Of a DNA stretch of 64,000 nucleotides, positions 45,393 through 55,300 are shown one piece after another; position 1 is the first letter of the stretch; the number at the start of each line of letters is the position of its first letter. A model generated the notes under the pieces. It had not been told where the DNA came from, did not search any database, and was given only the letters and a program-made list of their open reading frames with translations. The stretch is from HGM12587 sp964602445 (lineage in GTDB: Bacteria; Bacillota; Clostridia; Lachnospirales; Lachnospiraceae): assembly GCA_964602445.1 (NCBI GenBank), contig CAZRQV010000002.1:1-64000 (forward strand). The letters are read 5' to 3'. The position numbers were made by a program, and so were the translations under genes.

Positions 45393-46925
45393 TTGGATAA
45401 AAAAAGATTAGTCATCAATATGACGGCACAGCTGACTGCTTTTGTGGTAAATCTGGGAATCAGCTTTGTGCTGACACCGATCGTTGACCGGATGATTCCG
45501 GATAGTTATGGATTTTTAAATATAGCAAATCAGTTTGTACAGTGGGCGCAGGTGGTCGTATCTGCGCTGAATACTCTGGCAAGCCGTTATATTACGATAC
45601 ATCTTCATAAAGGTGAAGATCAGGAAGCAAGTGAATATTTTTCTTCCGTATTTTTTGCCAATCTGTTTATGGCAGCGGTATTTTTGGTTCCGGCTATTTT
45701 TGTCATCGTATTTATTAACCGGATTTTCCAGATCTCTCCGGGAATTGTGACGGATATTCAGATCTTATGGGCATTTGTATTTTTAAATTTCTTTATCAGC
45801 ATCATAACCTCTGTGTTCAGTACAAGTACTTATAGTACGAACCGTTTAGAGTTAAGCTCTATGGCAACCATCGTGACAGAGCTTGTCCGACTGGCGGTTC
45901 TCTATATTGCATATCGGTTTTTTACACCGTATCTGTTTTACATAGGAGTTGCTTCTGTTGTTAGTACCACGTTGACGGCAGCAGCCAATGCAGGATTTAC
46001 AAGAAAATTACTGCCGGGAATTCAGATCAAAGCAAAGAATTTCCGTATGGATAAAGTAAAAGAGCTGGTATCTTTGGGGGCATGGAACTCTGTTACCAGA
46101 TTGGGACAGATGCTGCTGGACGGTCTGGATACGATGATCGCAAACATTTTTATCAATGAAGCAGCTATGACTACGCTTTCTCTGGCGAAGGTGGTGCCGA
46201 CGACTCTTTCCAGCCTGATGGGAACAATGGTAGGTGTTTTTGCACCGAGCATTACCATTGCCTATGCAAAAGGAGATAAAAAAGAGCTGATGGATGCATT
46301 AAAAAGCTCTAACAGGATCATGATTTTTATGATGAGTATTCCGATTGCGTTTGTAACTGCTTACGGAGATAAATTTTTTAAACTGTGGCTGCCGTATAAA
46401 GATTCGGCGGAAGTGACGGAAATTTATCATTTGGCAGTGCTTTCTATGGGCGTATTGTTTGTCAGTGCCAGCATTCAGGTGCTGTATCAGGTGTTTATCA
46501 TTACGAAAAAGATTAAATTAAATTCAATCGTAGTGGTAGCCAGCGGTGTGGTAACGACAGCAATCGTATTTCTTTTGCTGCAGACTACAGATTTAGGGTT
46601 ATATGCCATTGCAGGGGTCAGTGTTGTCGTAGGCCTGCTTCGAAATATGGTATTTACTCCGCTTTATGCGGCAAAATGTCTGGAAGTGAAATGGACTACA
46701 TTCTACAGTGATATTTTTATGGGACTTGCTTCGATTGGAATCATTACCGCAGCAGCCATGTTCAGCAAGCTGTTTCTTCCGATGGACAGCTGGATTACAT
46801 TTTTTGCATCAGGCATTTTCATGGGCTGTGTAGCACTGGTTCTGAATTTCTTTATCGTTCTTCGAAAAGCAGAGCGGAAGATGGTATTTGATAAATTGCG
46901 AAAAATGATACTTTTTCGCAACTGA
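45393..46925 (+). CDS. Polysaccharide flippase (Wzx/MATE-like)
   Basis: 510 residues from TTG 45393, chosen because TAAGGAG lies 8 nt upstream. About 14 hydrophobic segments and the overall pattern of the oligosaccharide flippase superfamily (MDKKRLVINMTAQLTAFVVN...). It likely flips undecaprenyl-linked repeat units across the membrane. The last codons (ILFRN and TGA) come from the terminal inverted repeat of the element that starts at 46908, so its native C terminus may have been altered. Confidence 0.88.
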   Translation: MDKKRLVINMTAQLTAFVVNLGISFVLTPIVDRMIPDSYGFLNIANQFVQWAQVVVSALNTLASRYITIHLHKGEDQEASEYFSSVFFANLFMAAVFLVPAIFVIVFINRIFQISPGIVTDIQILWAFVFLNFFISIITSVFSTSTYSTNRLELSSMATIVTELVRLAVLYIAYRFFTPYLFYIGVASVVSTTLTAAANAGFTRKLLPGIQIKAKNFRMDKVKELVSLGAWNSVTRLGQMLLDGLDTMIANIFINEAAMTTLSLAKVVPTTLSSLMGTMVGVFAPSITIAYAKGDKKELMDALKSSNRIMIFMMSIPIAFVTAYGDKFFKLWLPYKDSAEVTEIYHLAVLSMGVLFVSASIQVLYQVFIITKKIKLNSIVVVASGVVTTAIVFLLLQTTDLGLYAIAGVSVVVGLLRNMVFTPLYAAKCLEVKWTTFYSDIFMGLASIGIITAAAMFSKLFLPMDSWITFFASGIFMGCVALVLNFFIVLRKAERKMVFDKLRKMILFRN

Positions 46926-47320
46926 ATTTTTATAAGCACCATCCCATGCCCCCCTATTTGTGCTCCGCAGGGCGTCGTCGGCTTCAACTAATCCAAGTAC
47001 TTCTAATCACTCGCAGGAGAGCCTGCTTCGCGAAGAAGTACTAGGATGGATTTTCCGCCTCCTTTGGCCAAATGCATCGCAAAACAGGGGACAGATGCTG
47101 GTGCATGGCAAAATTTGCCGTACACAGCCATCATTATGGGCTGCTGTCAAAAGCGGAGCGTTAAGCGGATGAGTCCGAAAATCACTCCTTAGAACTACTC
47201 CACGAAACACCCATTGGTGTGAGTGGCTAGTAGTTCTTACGGAGAAGCCCCGGAGGAAGGAGCCTGCACAGCGTTACAGCACCCGTAAGATGGCGTGAAT
47301 CATAGGTTGCGGAAAAGTAT
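46908..47320. repeat. MITE-like repeat, copy 1 (modules A and B)
   Basis: About 413 bp bounded by near-perfect inverted ends: ATACTTTTTCGCAAC at 46908-46922 and GTTGCGGAAAAGTAT at 47306-47320 (14 of 15 match). Module A (about 46933-47115) recurs at 49918-50105 and, inverted, at 57512-57733. Module B (about 47116-47320) recurs inverted at 57229-57465. Both modules contain long hairpins: AGTACTTCT...AGAAGTACT with an inner GCAGG/CCTGC near 46998-47042 in A, and AGAACTACT...AGTAGTTCT in B. No transposase or convincing ORF lies inside. It fills the gap between the flippase and the acyltransferase. Confidence 0.8.
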
Positions 47321-47342
47321 ATATTGTTAGAAGGGGAATCAT

Positions 47343-47864
47343 ATGATGGAAATTTATTGGCGGACGCTGGTGTCTTTGCCGAAAGTACTCTGGTGGAAAA
47401 TAAAATATCTGGGAAAATGTCAGCTGCCGTTGATCCAGTCTCTGGGACATCATACAGAGCTTCACATCAAAAAGGGAAAAGCATCTTTCGGAAAAGAGCA
47501 GATTACCCGTGGTGAAGCAGTATTTCGCGTGGAAGGCGGAGAACTGACCATTGGAGATAAATGCTTTTTTAATAAAAATGTCAGTATTACCTGCAAAAAA
47601 AAGATTGTGATCGGTGATCGATGTCAGATTGCCAACAATGTGGTGATCATAGATCACGATCATGCTGGTTGTGAAAACTGGGGAAGTTACATCGAAGATC
47701 CGGTGGTGATCGGCAATGATGTGTGGATCGGAGCAGGTGCAGTGATCCTGCGGGGAACGACTATTGGTGACAAAGCAGTCATCGGTGCAGGAAGTATCGT
47801 CAAAGGAGATGTTCCGGCCGGCAGTGTATTTTATCAGAAAAGGGAGCGTGTGATTCGAACATGA
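47343..47864 (+). CDS. Hexapeptide-repeat acyltransferase (LbH family)
   Basis: 173 residues; ATG 47343 or the next codon, with AGAAGGGG upstream. A left-handed beta-helix of imperfect hexapeptides (IGDKCFFNKNVSITC, IGDRCQIANNVVI, IGNDVWIGAGAVILRG, IGDKAVIGAGSIV) and the loop DHDHAG with the catalytic-type histidine identify a CoA-dependent O- or N-acyltransferase. It likely acetylates a sugar of the surface glycan. It overlaps the next gene by 4 nt. Confidence 0.9.
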   Translation: MMEIYWRTLVSLPKVLWWKIKYLGKCQLPLIQSLGHHTELHIKKGKASFGKEQITRGEAVFRVEGGELTIGDKCFFNKNVSITCKKKIVIGDRCQIANNVVIIDHDHAGCENWGSYIEDPVVIGNDVWIGAGAVILRGTTIGDKAVIGAGSIVKGDVPAGSVFYQKRERVIRT

Positions 47865-48868
47865 TCAGCATCGTTGTACCGGTATATAAAAGTGAAAAAA
47901 CATTGGGAAAATGTCTGGAAAGTCTGATGAATCAGACATATCCGGAGATTGAAGTGATCTGCGTAGTAGACGGGTCACCGGATCAGTGCGGAGAAATCTG
48001 TGATTCTTATGCGGAAAAAGATTCCAGGATCAAAGTAATAAAACGGGAAAATGGCGGAGTATCTTCTGCAAGAAATCGCGGCATCGAGGAAGCGGCAGGA
48101 GAATATCTGATGTTTGTAGACAGTGATGATACCGTGGAGCCAGCCTATTGTGAAAAAATGTGGGATGCCCACCAAAAAACGAAAGCAGATTTGATTCTTT
48201 GTGGATTTCATCATTGGTACGTAGGCAGAGATGTGGAAAAGTCACCGTCTAATCCGGGAATTTATGCAGTGGATTCTTATGAAGCAGAGTTTTTAAGACT
48301 CTATCAGGAAGGATTTCTTAATATGCCGTGGAACAAGCTGTTTCGAAAGGAACTGGCGGGACGGTTTGATACGAGTCTGAGTCTTGGAGAAGATCTGCTG
48401 TTTAATCTGGCTTATCTGGAACAATGCCAAAAGATAGCAGTGATTCCGGATTGTCTGATCCATTACATTCAGGAAGAAAACGGAAATACCCTGTCTACGA
48501 AGAAACGGAACGATAAATTAGAAATTGCCTTAAAAGTATGTGACGGTGTGCAGGTGTATTATGAAAAGATCAGTAAAGACAGAAAACTGCATCCGGTAAT
48601 CGCAGGAAAATTTGTAATGGAATTTTATGACGATTGTGAAAGACTGCCTTTTGACCGTCAAATGACCAAAAAAGAAAAACTTCAGGCAATTAAAAAACTC
48701 TCCATAAATCAGAGATTTATGGAAGCCAATGCAATAGCAAAAATTACAGTGCCGGATTACCGGATGCTGCAATGGTGTTTCCGGCATGGAATGTGGCGGC
48801 TGGTCTATCCGTTGTGCAGTCTTAGAAAATGGGTGGTAATCGCAGCGAGGTGTTTATGGAAGCGTTGA
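47861..48868 (+). CDS. GT2 family glycosyltransferase
   Basis: 335 residues, cytoplasmic GT-A fold: ISIVVPVYKSEKTLGKCLES at the start, SSARNRGIEEAAGEYLMFVD and the metal-binding SDD at about 89-91. It transfers a sugar from a nucleotide donor to the growing lipid-linked glycan; donor and acceptor cannot be told. ATGA overlap with the acyltransferase before and overlap with the next GT2. Confidence 0.9.
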   Translation: MISIVVPVYKSEKTLGKCLESLMNQTYPEIEVICVVDGSPDQCGEICDSYAEKDSRIKVIKRENGGVSSARNRGIEEAAGEYLMFVDSDDTVEPAYCEKMWDAHQKTKADLILCGFHHWYVGRDVEKSPSNPGIYAVDSYEAEFLRLYQEGFLNMPWNKLFRKELAGRFDTSLSLGEDLLFNLAYLEQCQKIAVIPDCLIHYIQEENGNTLSTKKRNDKLEIALKVCDGVQVYYEKISKDRKLHPVIAGKFVMEFYDDCERLPFDRQMTKKEKLQAIKKLSINQRFMEANAIAKITVPDYRMLQWCFRHGMWRLVYPLCSLRKWVVIAARCLWKR

Positions 48869-49854
48869 TCAGTGTGATCATACCTGTGTATCAGGTAGAA
48901 AAATATTTAGAGCGCTGTGTAGAATCGGTTCTTGCACAGACGTATAAAAATGTGGAGATCATTTTGGTAGATGATGGTTCTATGGATCGTTGTCCGCAGA
49001 TCTGTGATGCATATGCGGAACAATATGAAAAGATCCGTGTGATCCATCAGCAAAATAAAGGACTTTCCGGTGCGAGAAATACAGGAATTGATGCAGCCAA
49101 CGGCGCATATCTGGCTTTTTTAGACAGTGATGATCTGTGGTCTCCGTATTTTTTGGAGAGTTTGGCAAAAGCAATGACAGAAACGAAGGCAGACATCAGT
49201 CAATGCCGATGGGAATACATGCATGGAGATCAGTTAAAGGAGCCATATGATCCTGATGCCAAACGGACATGTTTCAGCGGAAGGGGAATGCTTGCCAATC
49301 TGTATCTGCAGACCGGAGCATATTATGTGGTGGCATGGAACAAGCTGTATCGACGGGAACTTTTTCAAAGGATCCGTTATCCGGAAGGCAGGATTCATGA
49401 AGATGAAGCGACCACATATCGTCTGTTTGATCTGGCAGAAACCTGTGTATGTGTAGACAATGCATTGTACGGATATTATGTGGGCAGCAATGGGACCAGT
49501 ATTACCAGAAACGGATTTCATCTGAAAAAACTGGACTGGTGTCAGGCAAACAAAGAACGGGTACAGTATTTCATAGAGAAAGATTACAGAGAGCTGGTTG
49601 TACCGGCAGTGAAGGCATGGAATGACGGCAGCATTGATCTGTATTTTAAATGTCTGGATTTTTGCCCAGAAGCAAAACTGCAGAGAAAAGAGATTCAAAG
49701 AAACGTGAAAAACAGTTTAAAACTGATCAAAACCTATGGGAAATTGCCGTTAAAGACGATGATCGGATATCAGATGTTTGTATCGGTACCGGGGCTTTAT
49801 CGGAAACTTCTGGGACATGTGGCAGACATGTCTCAGGTAGAAAAATATTCCTGA
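48856..49854 (+). CDS. GT2 family glycosyltransferase
   Basis: 332 residues from ATG 48856 (GCGAGGTG upstream; the frame is open from 48829). LISVIIPVYQVEKYLERCVE, VDDGSMDRCPQIC, SGARNTGIDAANGAYLAFLD followed by SDD give a complete GT-A active site. Last gene of the three-gene cassette between repeat copies 1 and 2. Donor sugar unknown. Confidence 0.9.
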   Translation: MEALISVIIPVYQVEKYLERCVESVLAQTYKNVEIILVDDGSMDRCPQICDAYAEQYEKIRVIHQQNKGLSGARNTGIDAANGAYLAFLDSDDLWSPYFLESLAKAMTETKADISQCRWEYMHGDQLKEPYDPDAKRTCFSGRGMLANLYLQTGAYYVVAWNKLYRRELFQRIRYPEGRIHEDEATTYRLFDLAETCVCVDNALYGYYVGSNGTSITRNGFHLKKLDWCQANKERVQYFIEKDYRELVVPAVKAWNDGSIDLYFKCLDFCPEAKLQRKEIQRNVKNSLKLIKTYGKLPLKTMIGYQMFVSVPGLYRKLLGHVADMSQVEKYS

Positions 49855-49890
49855 CATTTACCGAATCTGACAGGAGCTGGTGCTTACAAA

Positions 49891-50130
49891 AATACGTTTC
49901 GTAGCAAATTTTTAACAGCACCATCGCATGCCCCTATTTGTGCTCCGCAGGGCGTCGTCGACTTCAACTAATCTAAGTACTTCTAAATCATTCGCAGGAG
50001 AGCCTGCTTCGCGAAGAAGTACTAGGATGGATTTTCCGCCTCTTTTGGCCAAATGCATCGCAAAACAGGGGACAGGCACTGGTGCATGACAAAATTTACA
50101 GAATACAGCCCCCGTAAGATGGCGTAAATG
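49891..50130. repeat. MITE-like repeat, copy 2 (module A, most of B deleted)
   Basis: Module A matches copy 1 in the same orientation with about 15 differences over some 200 positions by eye. After CAGAATACAGC it jumps to CCCCGTAAGATGGCGTAAAT, the last 20 bases of module B in copy 1, so the body of B is missing. The terminal repeats are decayed (ATACGTTTCGTAGCAAATTT on the left). It occupies the gap between two glycosyltransferase genes. Confidence 0.78.
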
Positions 50131-50180
50131 TTTCATGGTGAATGAATCTTAAAAAATACGAGAAACAGAAAGGTACAGAG

Positions 50181-51206
50181 ATGATAGATATTAGTGTGAT
50201 CGTTCCGGTGTATAATGTAGAAGCACTTCTGCCGCGTTGTATTGAGAGTATTCTGAAGCAGACAAAACAGAGTATAGAAATCATTTTGGTAGATGACGGG
50301 GCAACCGATGACAGCGGAAAAATCTGTGATGCATATGCTGAAAAAGCAGAAAATATTCGTGTGATCCATAAACCAAACGGCGGTTTGACCAGTGCATGGA
50401 AAGCAGGTGCAGCTGCTGCCAAAGGTGTTTATTTGGGATTTGTAGACAGTGATGACTGGATTGAGCCGGATATGTATGAACGATTGTGGCAGTCTGCCGT
50501 AAAATATCAGTCAGATCTGGTTGTCTGCGGTTTGGTATTTGATTACGAAGCGGAAGGAATGGAAAATCGTCAGGAAATCTCCGGATTTGAAGAAGAATAC
50601 TATGATCGTCAGCAGTTAGAACAGCTGTATCCAACGTTGATCAATGACGGAAGATTTTTCGGAAGGATGCTGCAGCCGGCCAGAGTGACGAAGCTTTATC
50701 GCAGAGAACTGGTAGAAAAAAACATGAGCTGCTGTAAAGAAGAGGTAACCGTAGGAGAAGATCTGCAGCTGACATTGCCGGCAATTTTAGATGCAAAGAG
50801 CATGTCAGTGGTAAAAGAATTTTATCCGTATCATTACTGGTTTAATCAGAAATCCATGACAGGAAAGTATGATCCGTATTATCTGGAAAAAATTAAGATC
50901 ATGGAAAAACGTTTGAAAGAGATCAGTGATGAAAAAGGAATCTATGATTTCTCAGAACAGATTACCAATGACTTCCTTGGACTGGCAGTCATTGGTTTGA
51001 AAAACAGCGTGATCCGCAATACTGAGGGGAAAAAATCTGCCATTGGAATGATTAAAAAATATTGTACAGATGAACAGGTGAACGATGCATTGGACCATCA
51101 TACTATGGATCAGCTTCCGGCAGCGATTCGAATCTTCCTGTTATTAATGAAGAAGAAATGTTATCACATCTGTTACCTGATCTGTAAAATATTCTTTCGA
51201 AATTAG
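50181..51206 (+). CDS. GT2 family glycosyltransferase
   Basis: 341 residues from ATG 50181 (AAAGG upstream; the frame is open from 50142). GT-A motifs ISVIVPVYNVEALLPRCIES, VDDGATDDSGKICD and LGFVDSDDWIEPDMYE are present. The usual S-A-R-N-x-G motif is altered to SAWKAGAAAAKG, which may change donor binding. A strong terminator follows. Confidence 0.88.
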   Translation: MIDISVIVPVYNVEALLPRCIESILKQTKQSIEIILVDDGATDDSGKICDAYAEKAENIRVIHKPNGGLTSAWKAGAAAAKGVYLGFVDSDDWIEPDMYERLWQSAVKYQSDLVVCGLVFDYEAEGMENRQEISGFEEEYYDRQQLEQLYPTLINDGRFFGRMLQPARVTKLYRRELVEKNMSCCKEEVTVGEDLQLTLPAILDAKSMSVVKEFYPYHYWFNQKSMTGKYDPYYLEKIKIMEKRLKEISDEKGIYDFSEQITNDFLGLAVIGLKNSVIRNTEGKKSAIGMIKKYCTDEQVNDALDHHTMDQLPAAIRIFLLLMKKKCYHICYLICKIFFRN

Positions 51207-51214
51207 GACAATAG

Positions 51215-51264
51215 AAAATGACTGTAGTACAGATGATTTCAATCTGTATTACAGTCATTTTTTG
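51215..51264. terminator. Bidirectional rho-independent terminator
   Basis: AAAATGACTGTA (51215-51226) pairs with 51250-51261 and the stem continues inward with TACAGAT/ATCTGTA. A- and T-runs flank it, so it serves the convergent GT2 and the fucosyltransferase-like gene. Confidence 0.92.
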
Positions 51265-51283
51265 AATCTGGATATATAAGGGA

Positions 51284-52072
51284 TTAGTTATCAATCCCTG
51301 CGATTAGTTTTGGAATACCGCCCAGTGAGGCAGCGGTATCTGTAAAGGAGCTGCAGTAGCTGCCAATGATCTTTTTGCCGGCTGCCAGACAGTAAAGATC
51401 CAGCAGGGCATCGTACATACCGTCTAAAGAATCTCTGCGGAGGGTACGATTTTCATTGGAAACGATTCGTCCTGGGAAAGTTTTGCGAAGCAATGCTTCT
51501 TCTTCTTTGTCATCTGTGGCAAGAAAGAACGTAACGTTCGGATCATTTGCAATCTCCCGATTCATCAGTTCAATGAAATTTTCCGTTTTGCTGTGGGCAA
51601 TAGAAGTAATCTGATCTGTTCTTCTGATATGGACACTGACCATATTTTGAGTAAAATGTTTGGTTACCTGATCGATCCGGTTCTGTAATTCTTCGGTAGG
51701 TTTAAAAAGTTTGAAATATTGGTCAGCAGGATAAAAATGTTCCCATGTAAAAATGTAAGCAGGAAGTTTGATAGAATCAAAAAAATCCTGATCCAGTGTG
51801 CCGTTTGTCGTATGATCTTCGATAGCTTCATTGTTGATCCTTGTACGGGCAGTCAGCTGGTACCAAAGTTTACGCAGATCTTTTAATGAGGTGAAATTAA
51901 TGACCTTAAATTCTTTTACTGGCTGGAACAGTGCTTCAAAAGGTGCATTCAGTTCGTCGGCACAGTACCAAAGTACCAGAAGTTCGGTATTCTTGCGTTT
52001 GGCAAGCTCCAGTGAAGAATTTATAACACGCATTCTATTGCACAAACCGCCGGAAGGTTGTATTATTACCAT
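51284..52072 (-). CDS. Putative fucosyltransferase (GT11/GT23-like fold)
   Basis: 262 residues. It begins MVIIQPSGGLCNRMRVINSS, the N-terminal glycine-rich pattern of GDP-fucose-using transferases, and has the hallmark VHIRRTDQ (H-x-R-R-x-D) at about residues 146-153, which binds GDP-fucose in alpha-1,2 and alpha-1,6 fucosyltransferases. The C-terminal IIGSYCSSFTDTAASLGG matches the final motif of the fold. It is the only minus-strand gene in this locus and is divergent from the GDP-fucose producing gene at 52310, which supports a fucose donor. The linkage made cannot be predicted. Confidence 0.75.
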   Translation of the reverse strand: MVIIQPSGGLCNRMRVINSSLELAKRKNTELLVLWYCADELNAPFEALFQPVKEFKVINFTSLKDLRKLWYQLTARTRINNEAIEDHTTNGTLDQDFFDSIKLPAYIFTWEHFYPADQYFKLFKPTEELQNRIDQVTKHFTQNMVSVHIRRTDQITSIAHSKTENFIELMNREIANDPNVTFFLATDDKEEEALLRKTFPGRIVSNENRTLRRDSLDGMYDALLDLYCLAAGKKIIGSYCSSFTDTAASLGGIPKLIAGIDN

Positions 52073-52141
52073 AAGTATGTCCTCGTAATCGTTCAGTGTT
52101 TCAGCGTCATTTTGCGGCCGGAAAGCAGCAGAGAAACGTTG

Positions 52142-52158
52142 CCATCCTATTAGGATGG
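52142..52158. promoter_or_regulatory. Palindrome in the divergent fucosyltransferase/fkp intergenic region
   Basis: CCATCCTA-T-TAGGATGG is a perfect 8+8 palindrome lying 70 nt upstream of the fucosyltransferase start and 151 nt upstream of fkp. It could be an operator or a short hairpin; no T-run follows. Confidence 0.3.
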
Positions 52159-52309
52159 GCTGAATATTACATCACTTTCTATTTATAAAATAATCGCAGC
52201 AGTACAGAATTTTATTGTACAATGGGAATAGGCAAATGCAAAAATATGACATGCCGATCTTGAAAAATATCTGCTGCTACACGGACAGTATAACACAGGA
52301 GAGAAACCT

Positions 52310-55300
52310 ATGAAACCTGAAAAAATGAAAAATTTATTCTTAAGTCAAAGCTATGAAGATGCATGGACTGATTATGAGAAGTCATTAAAGAAAAGATACT
52401 TTATCCACTGGGATTATGTGATATTGACTGCTTCTAACGAAGATCAGGCAAAAGCCTTTGAGGAGCAGATTGAATTTCGTTTAAAACAGGGACTGCTGCC
52501 ACAGCAGACCACTTATGCAGTGCTTCCGGATCCGGACGGAAAAAGAGTCGGTTCCGGCGGTGCAACCTTTCATGTTATGAAATATATCCGGGAACAGAGC
52601 GGAGAAGAAGATTGTTTTAAAGATAAAAGGATTTTAGTCATTCATTCCGGCGGAGATTCTAAAAGAGTGCCGCAGTATTCCGCCTGCGGAAAGCTGTTTT
52701 CTCCGGTACCGAGAGAACTTCCGGACGGAAGACGTTCCACGCTGTTTGATGAATTTATCATCGGAATGTCGGGAATGCCGTCCAGATTTAAAGAAGGAAT
52801 GCTGATCTTATCCGGTGATGTATTGCTCTTATTTAATCCGCTGCAGATTGATTTTCAGTTTCACGGGGCAGCAGCCATTTCTATCAAAGAACATGTAGAG
52901 ACCGGAAAAAATCATGGTGTATTTTTGGGCGATGAAAGCGGTTATGTCAGACAGTTTCTGCACAAAATGTCAGTAGAGAAGCTGACAGAGGTAGGTGCGG
53001 TCAATGCCCATGGCAATGTGGACATTGATACCGGTGCGATCATGCTGGATCACAATCTGTTAAATGCACTGATGGGACTGGTAAGTACCGATGGGCAGAT
53101 CGATCCGGAAAAATTTGACCGTTTTGTCAATGAAAAAGCAAGAATCAGTTTTTACGGTGACTTTTTATATCCTCTGGCTTCTGAATCTACATTAGAACAA
53201 TATTTAAAAGAAAAACCGGAAGGAAGCTATTGTAAGGAACTGGAAGAATGCCGCAGACTTTTATGGGATGCATTAAATCCATTCAGCCTGAAACTGTTAT
53301 GTTTATCACCGGCTCAGTTTATCCATTTTGGAACGACCAGAGAACTACTGCATCTGGTTACGGAAGGTGTCGAAGATTACGAATTCCTGAACTGGAAAAG
53401 CCAGGTGTTTGGTGTGGAAGGAAACGGCGGAAACTGTGCTTACAGCAACAGTTATATTCAGGAAGGGGCAAAAGTCAGTGCCCAGTCTTACATTGAAGAC
53501 AGTTATCTGTATGGAGAGACTCACATTGCAGAAAAATGTGTGATCTCCGGTGTAACGTTAAAAAATAAAATTGTTCCGGCAGGAGTAACACTTCATGGAT
53601 TAAAACTTCGAAACGGCAAGTTTGTAGTGCGTGCCTATGGAACATTCGATAATCCAAAAGGAACTTTGGAAGAAAATGCTCCGTTTTTGGGTACAACATT
53701 AAAAGAAGTTCCAAAACTGCTTGGACTTTCGAGAGAAGAACTGTGGGGCAGCGAAGAGCCATATCTGTGGTTCGCAAAGCTGTATCCGCTTTGCGATACG
53801 ATTGAAGAGGCAGTAACAGAAGCACTGCGTTTGATCGATGTACTCGCAGGAAGAGAAACGGTGTCTGAAAGCTATCAAAAGAGAACGCGGATGAGTCTTT
53901 ATGAAAGCTTTAATGAAGCTGATACGACACAGATGCTGGCATGGCAGGAAAATTTGGAGAAAAAGATCCGCATTTCCAGATTTTTAAAAGCTATTGAAGA
54001 ACGAAAAGAAGTAGAAGAAGCTGCAAAAGCCTTTGGCGGAAAAGAAGTAAGCGAGACCTATGTGCAGACGCTTCTGGACATTGCCAAAAATTCTGAATTT
54101 GGTACGAGAATGCGTATCTATTACTATCTGTCAAAAATGACAGAAGGACATGTCAGTGAAGATCTGGAAAACAACTGTTTCCAGTATATTTGCAAGGAAT
54201 TGTATGATGCAGTGGTATCCGATATTGACTGCGAAGAAGTGTATCATATTCAAAAGGATGAAGTGACCATTGAACTTCCGGTTCGCGTGAACTTTGGCGG
54301 CGGCTGGTCGGATACTCCTCCATATTGTAATGAACACGGCGGTACGGTGCTGAATGCAGCCATCAGCTTAAATGGAACACTTCCGATCGTGGTAGAAATA
54401 AAACGGATCAGCAGACCTGTGGTAGTGCTTGCAAGTACAGATCTGGGGGCAGAGGCTGATTTTACCGATATGAAAGAGCTACAGAATTGTAATGATCCAT
54501 TTGATACGTTTGCACTTCATAAGGCAGCATTGATCGCCTGCGGTATCATTCCAAGAGAAGGCGAATATACGTTGGAGAACCTGTTAGAAAAAGTAGGAGG
54601 CGGTCTGTATCTGTCTACTGCAGTTCGAAATATTCCGAAAGGTTCCGGTCTGGGGACCAGTTCCATGCTGGCTGCCGCCTGTGTGAAAGGAATCTTCGAA
54701 TTTATCGGGAAAGAGATCAGTGAAAATGAACTGTATTCCCGTGTGCTTTGCATGGAACAGATCATGAGTACCGGCGGCGGCTGGCAGGATCAGGTAGGCG
54801 GTCTGACTCCGGGGGTGAAACTTGTGCATACCACTCCGGGAATCAAGCAGAACATTCAGGTAGATCATATCGAGATTCCGGAAGATGCCAAAAAAGAGCT
54901 GCAGGATCGTTTTGCATTGATCTATACAGGGCAGAGACGACTTGCCAGAAATCTCCTTCGCGAGATCGTAGGAGGATATATCGGATCGAAGAAAAATTCG
55001 CTGGAAGTACTCTATGAAATTCAGAAGAGTGCCATTTTAATGAAATTTGAATTGGAAAAAGGCAATATTGATGCCTTTGCCAAACTTTTAAATGAACATT
55101 GGGAGCTTTCCAAACGTCTGGATGGAGGCTGCACCAATACTTGCATCGAGCAGATCTTTTTAAGTGTGGAAGATATGCTGGATGCCAAGATGATCTGCGG
55201 TGCCGGCGGCGGCGGATTTTTACAGGTTATTTTGAAAAAGGGCTGTACGAAGGAAGATCTAAAAGAAAGAATTCACAGCGTATTCCAGGAAAGCGGAGTC

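Noticed and set aside
47160..47190. Hammerhead-ribozyme-like string GGATGAGTCCGAAAATC in module B
   Set aside because: The first bases are GGATGA not CTGATGA, and there is no stem II between GTCC and GAAA, so the catalytic core cannot form.
49912..50136. Short ORF shared by repeat copies 2 and 3 (KGGGKSILVLLHEAGSPA-like peptide)
   Set aside because: Most differences between copies change the amino acid, copy 1 has a 1-nt deletion breaking the frame, and no ribosome binding site is seen, so protein-level selection is unlikely.
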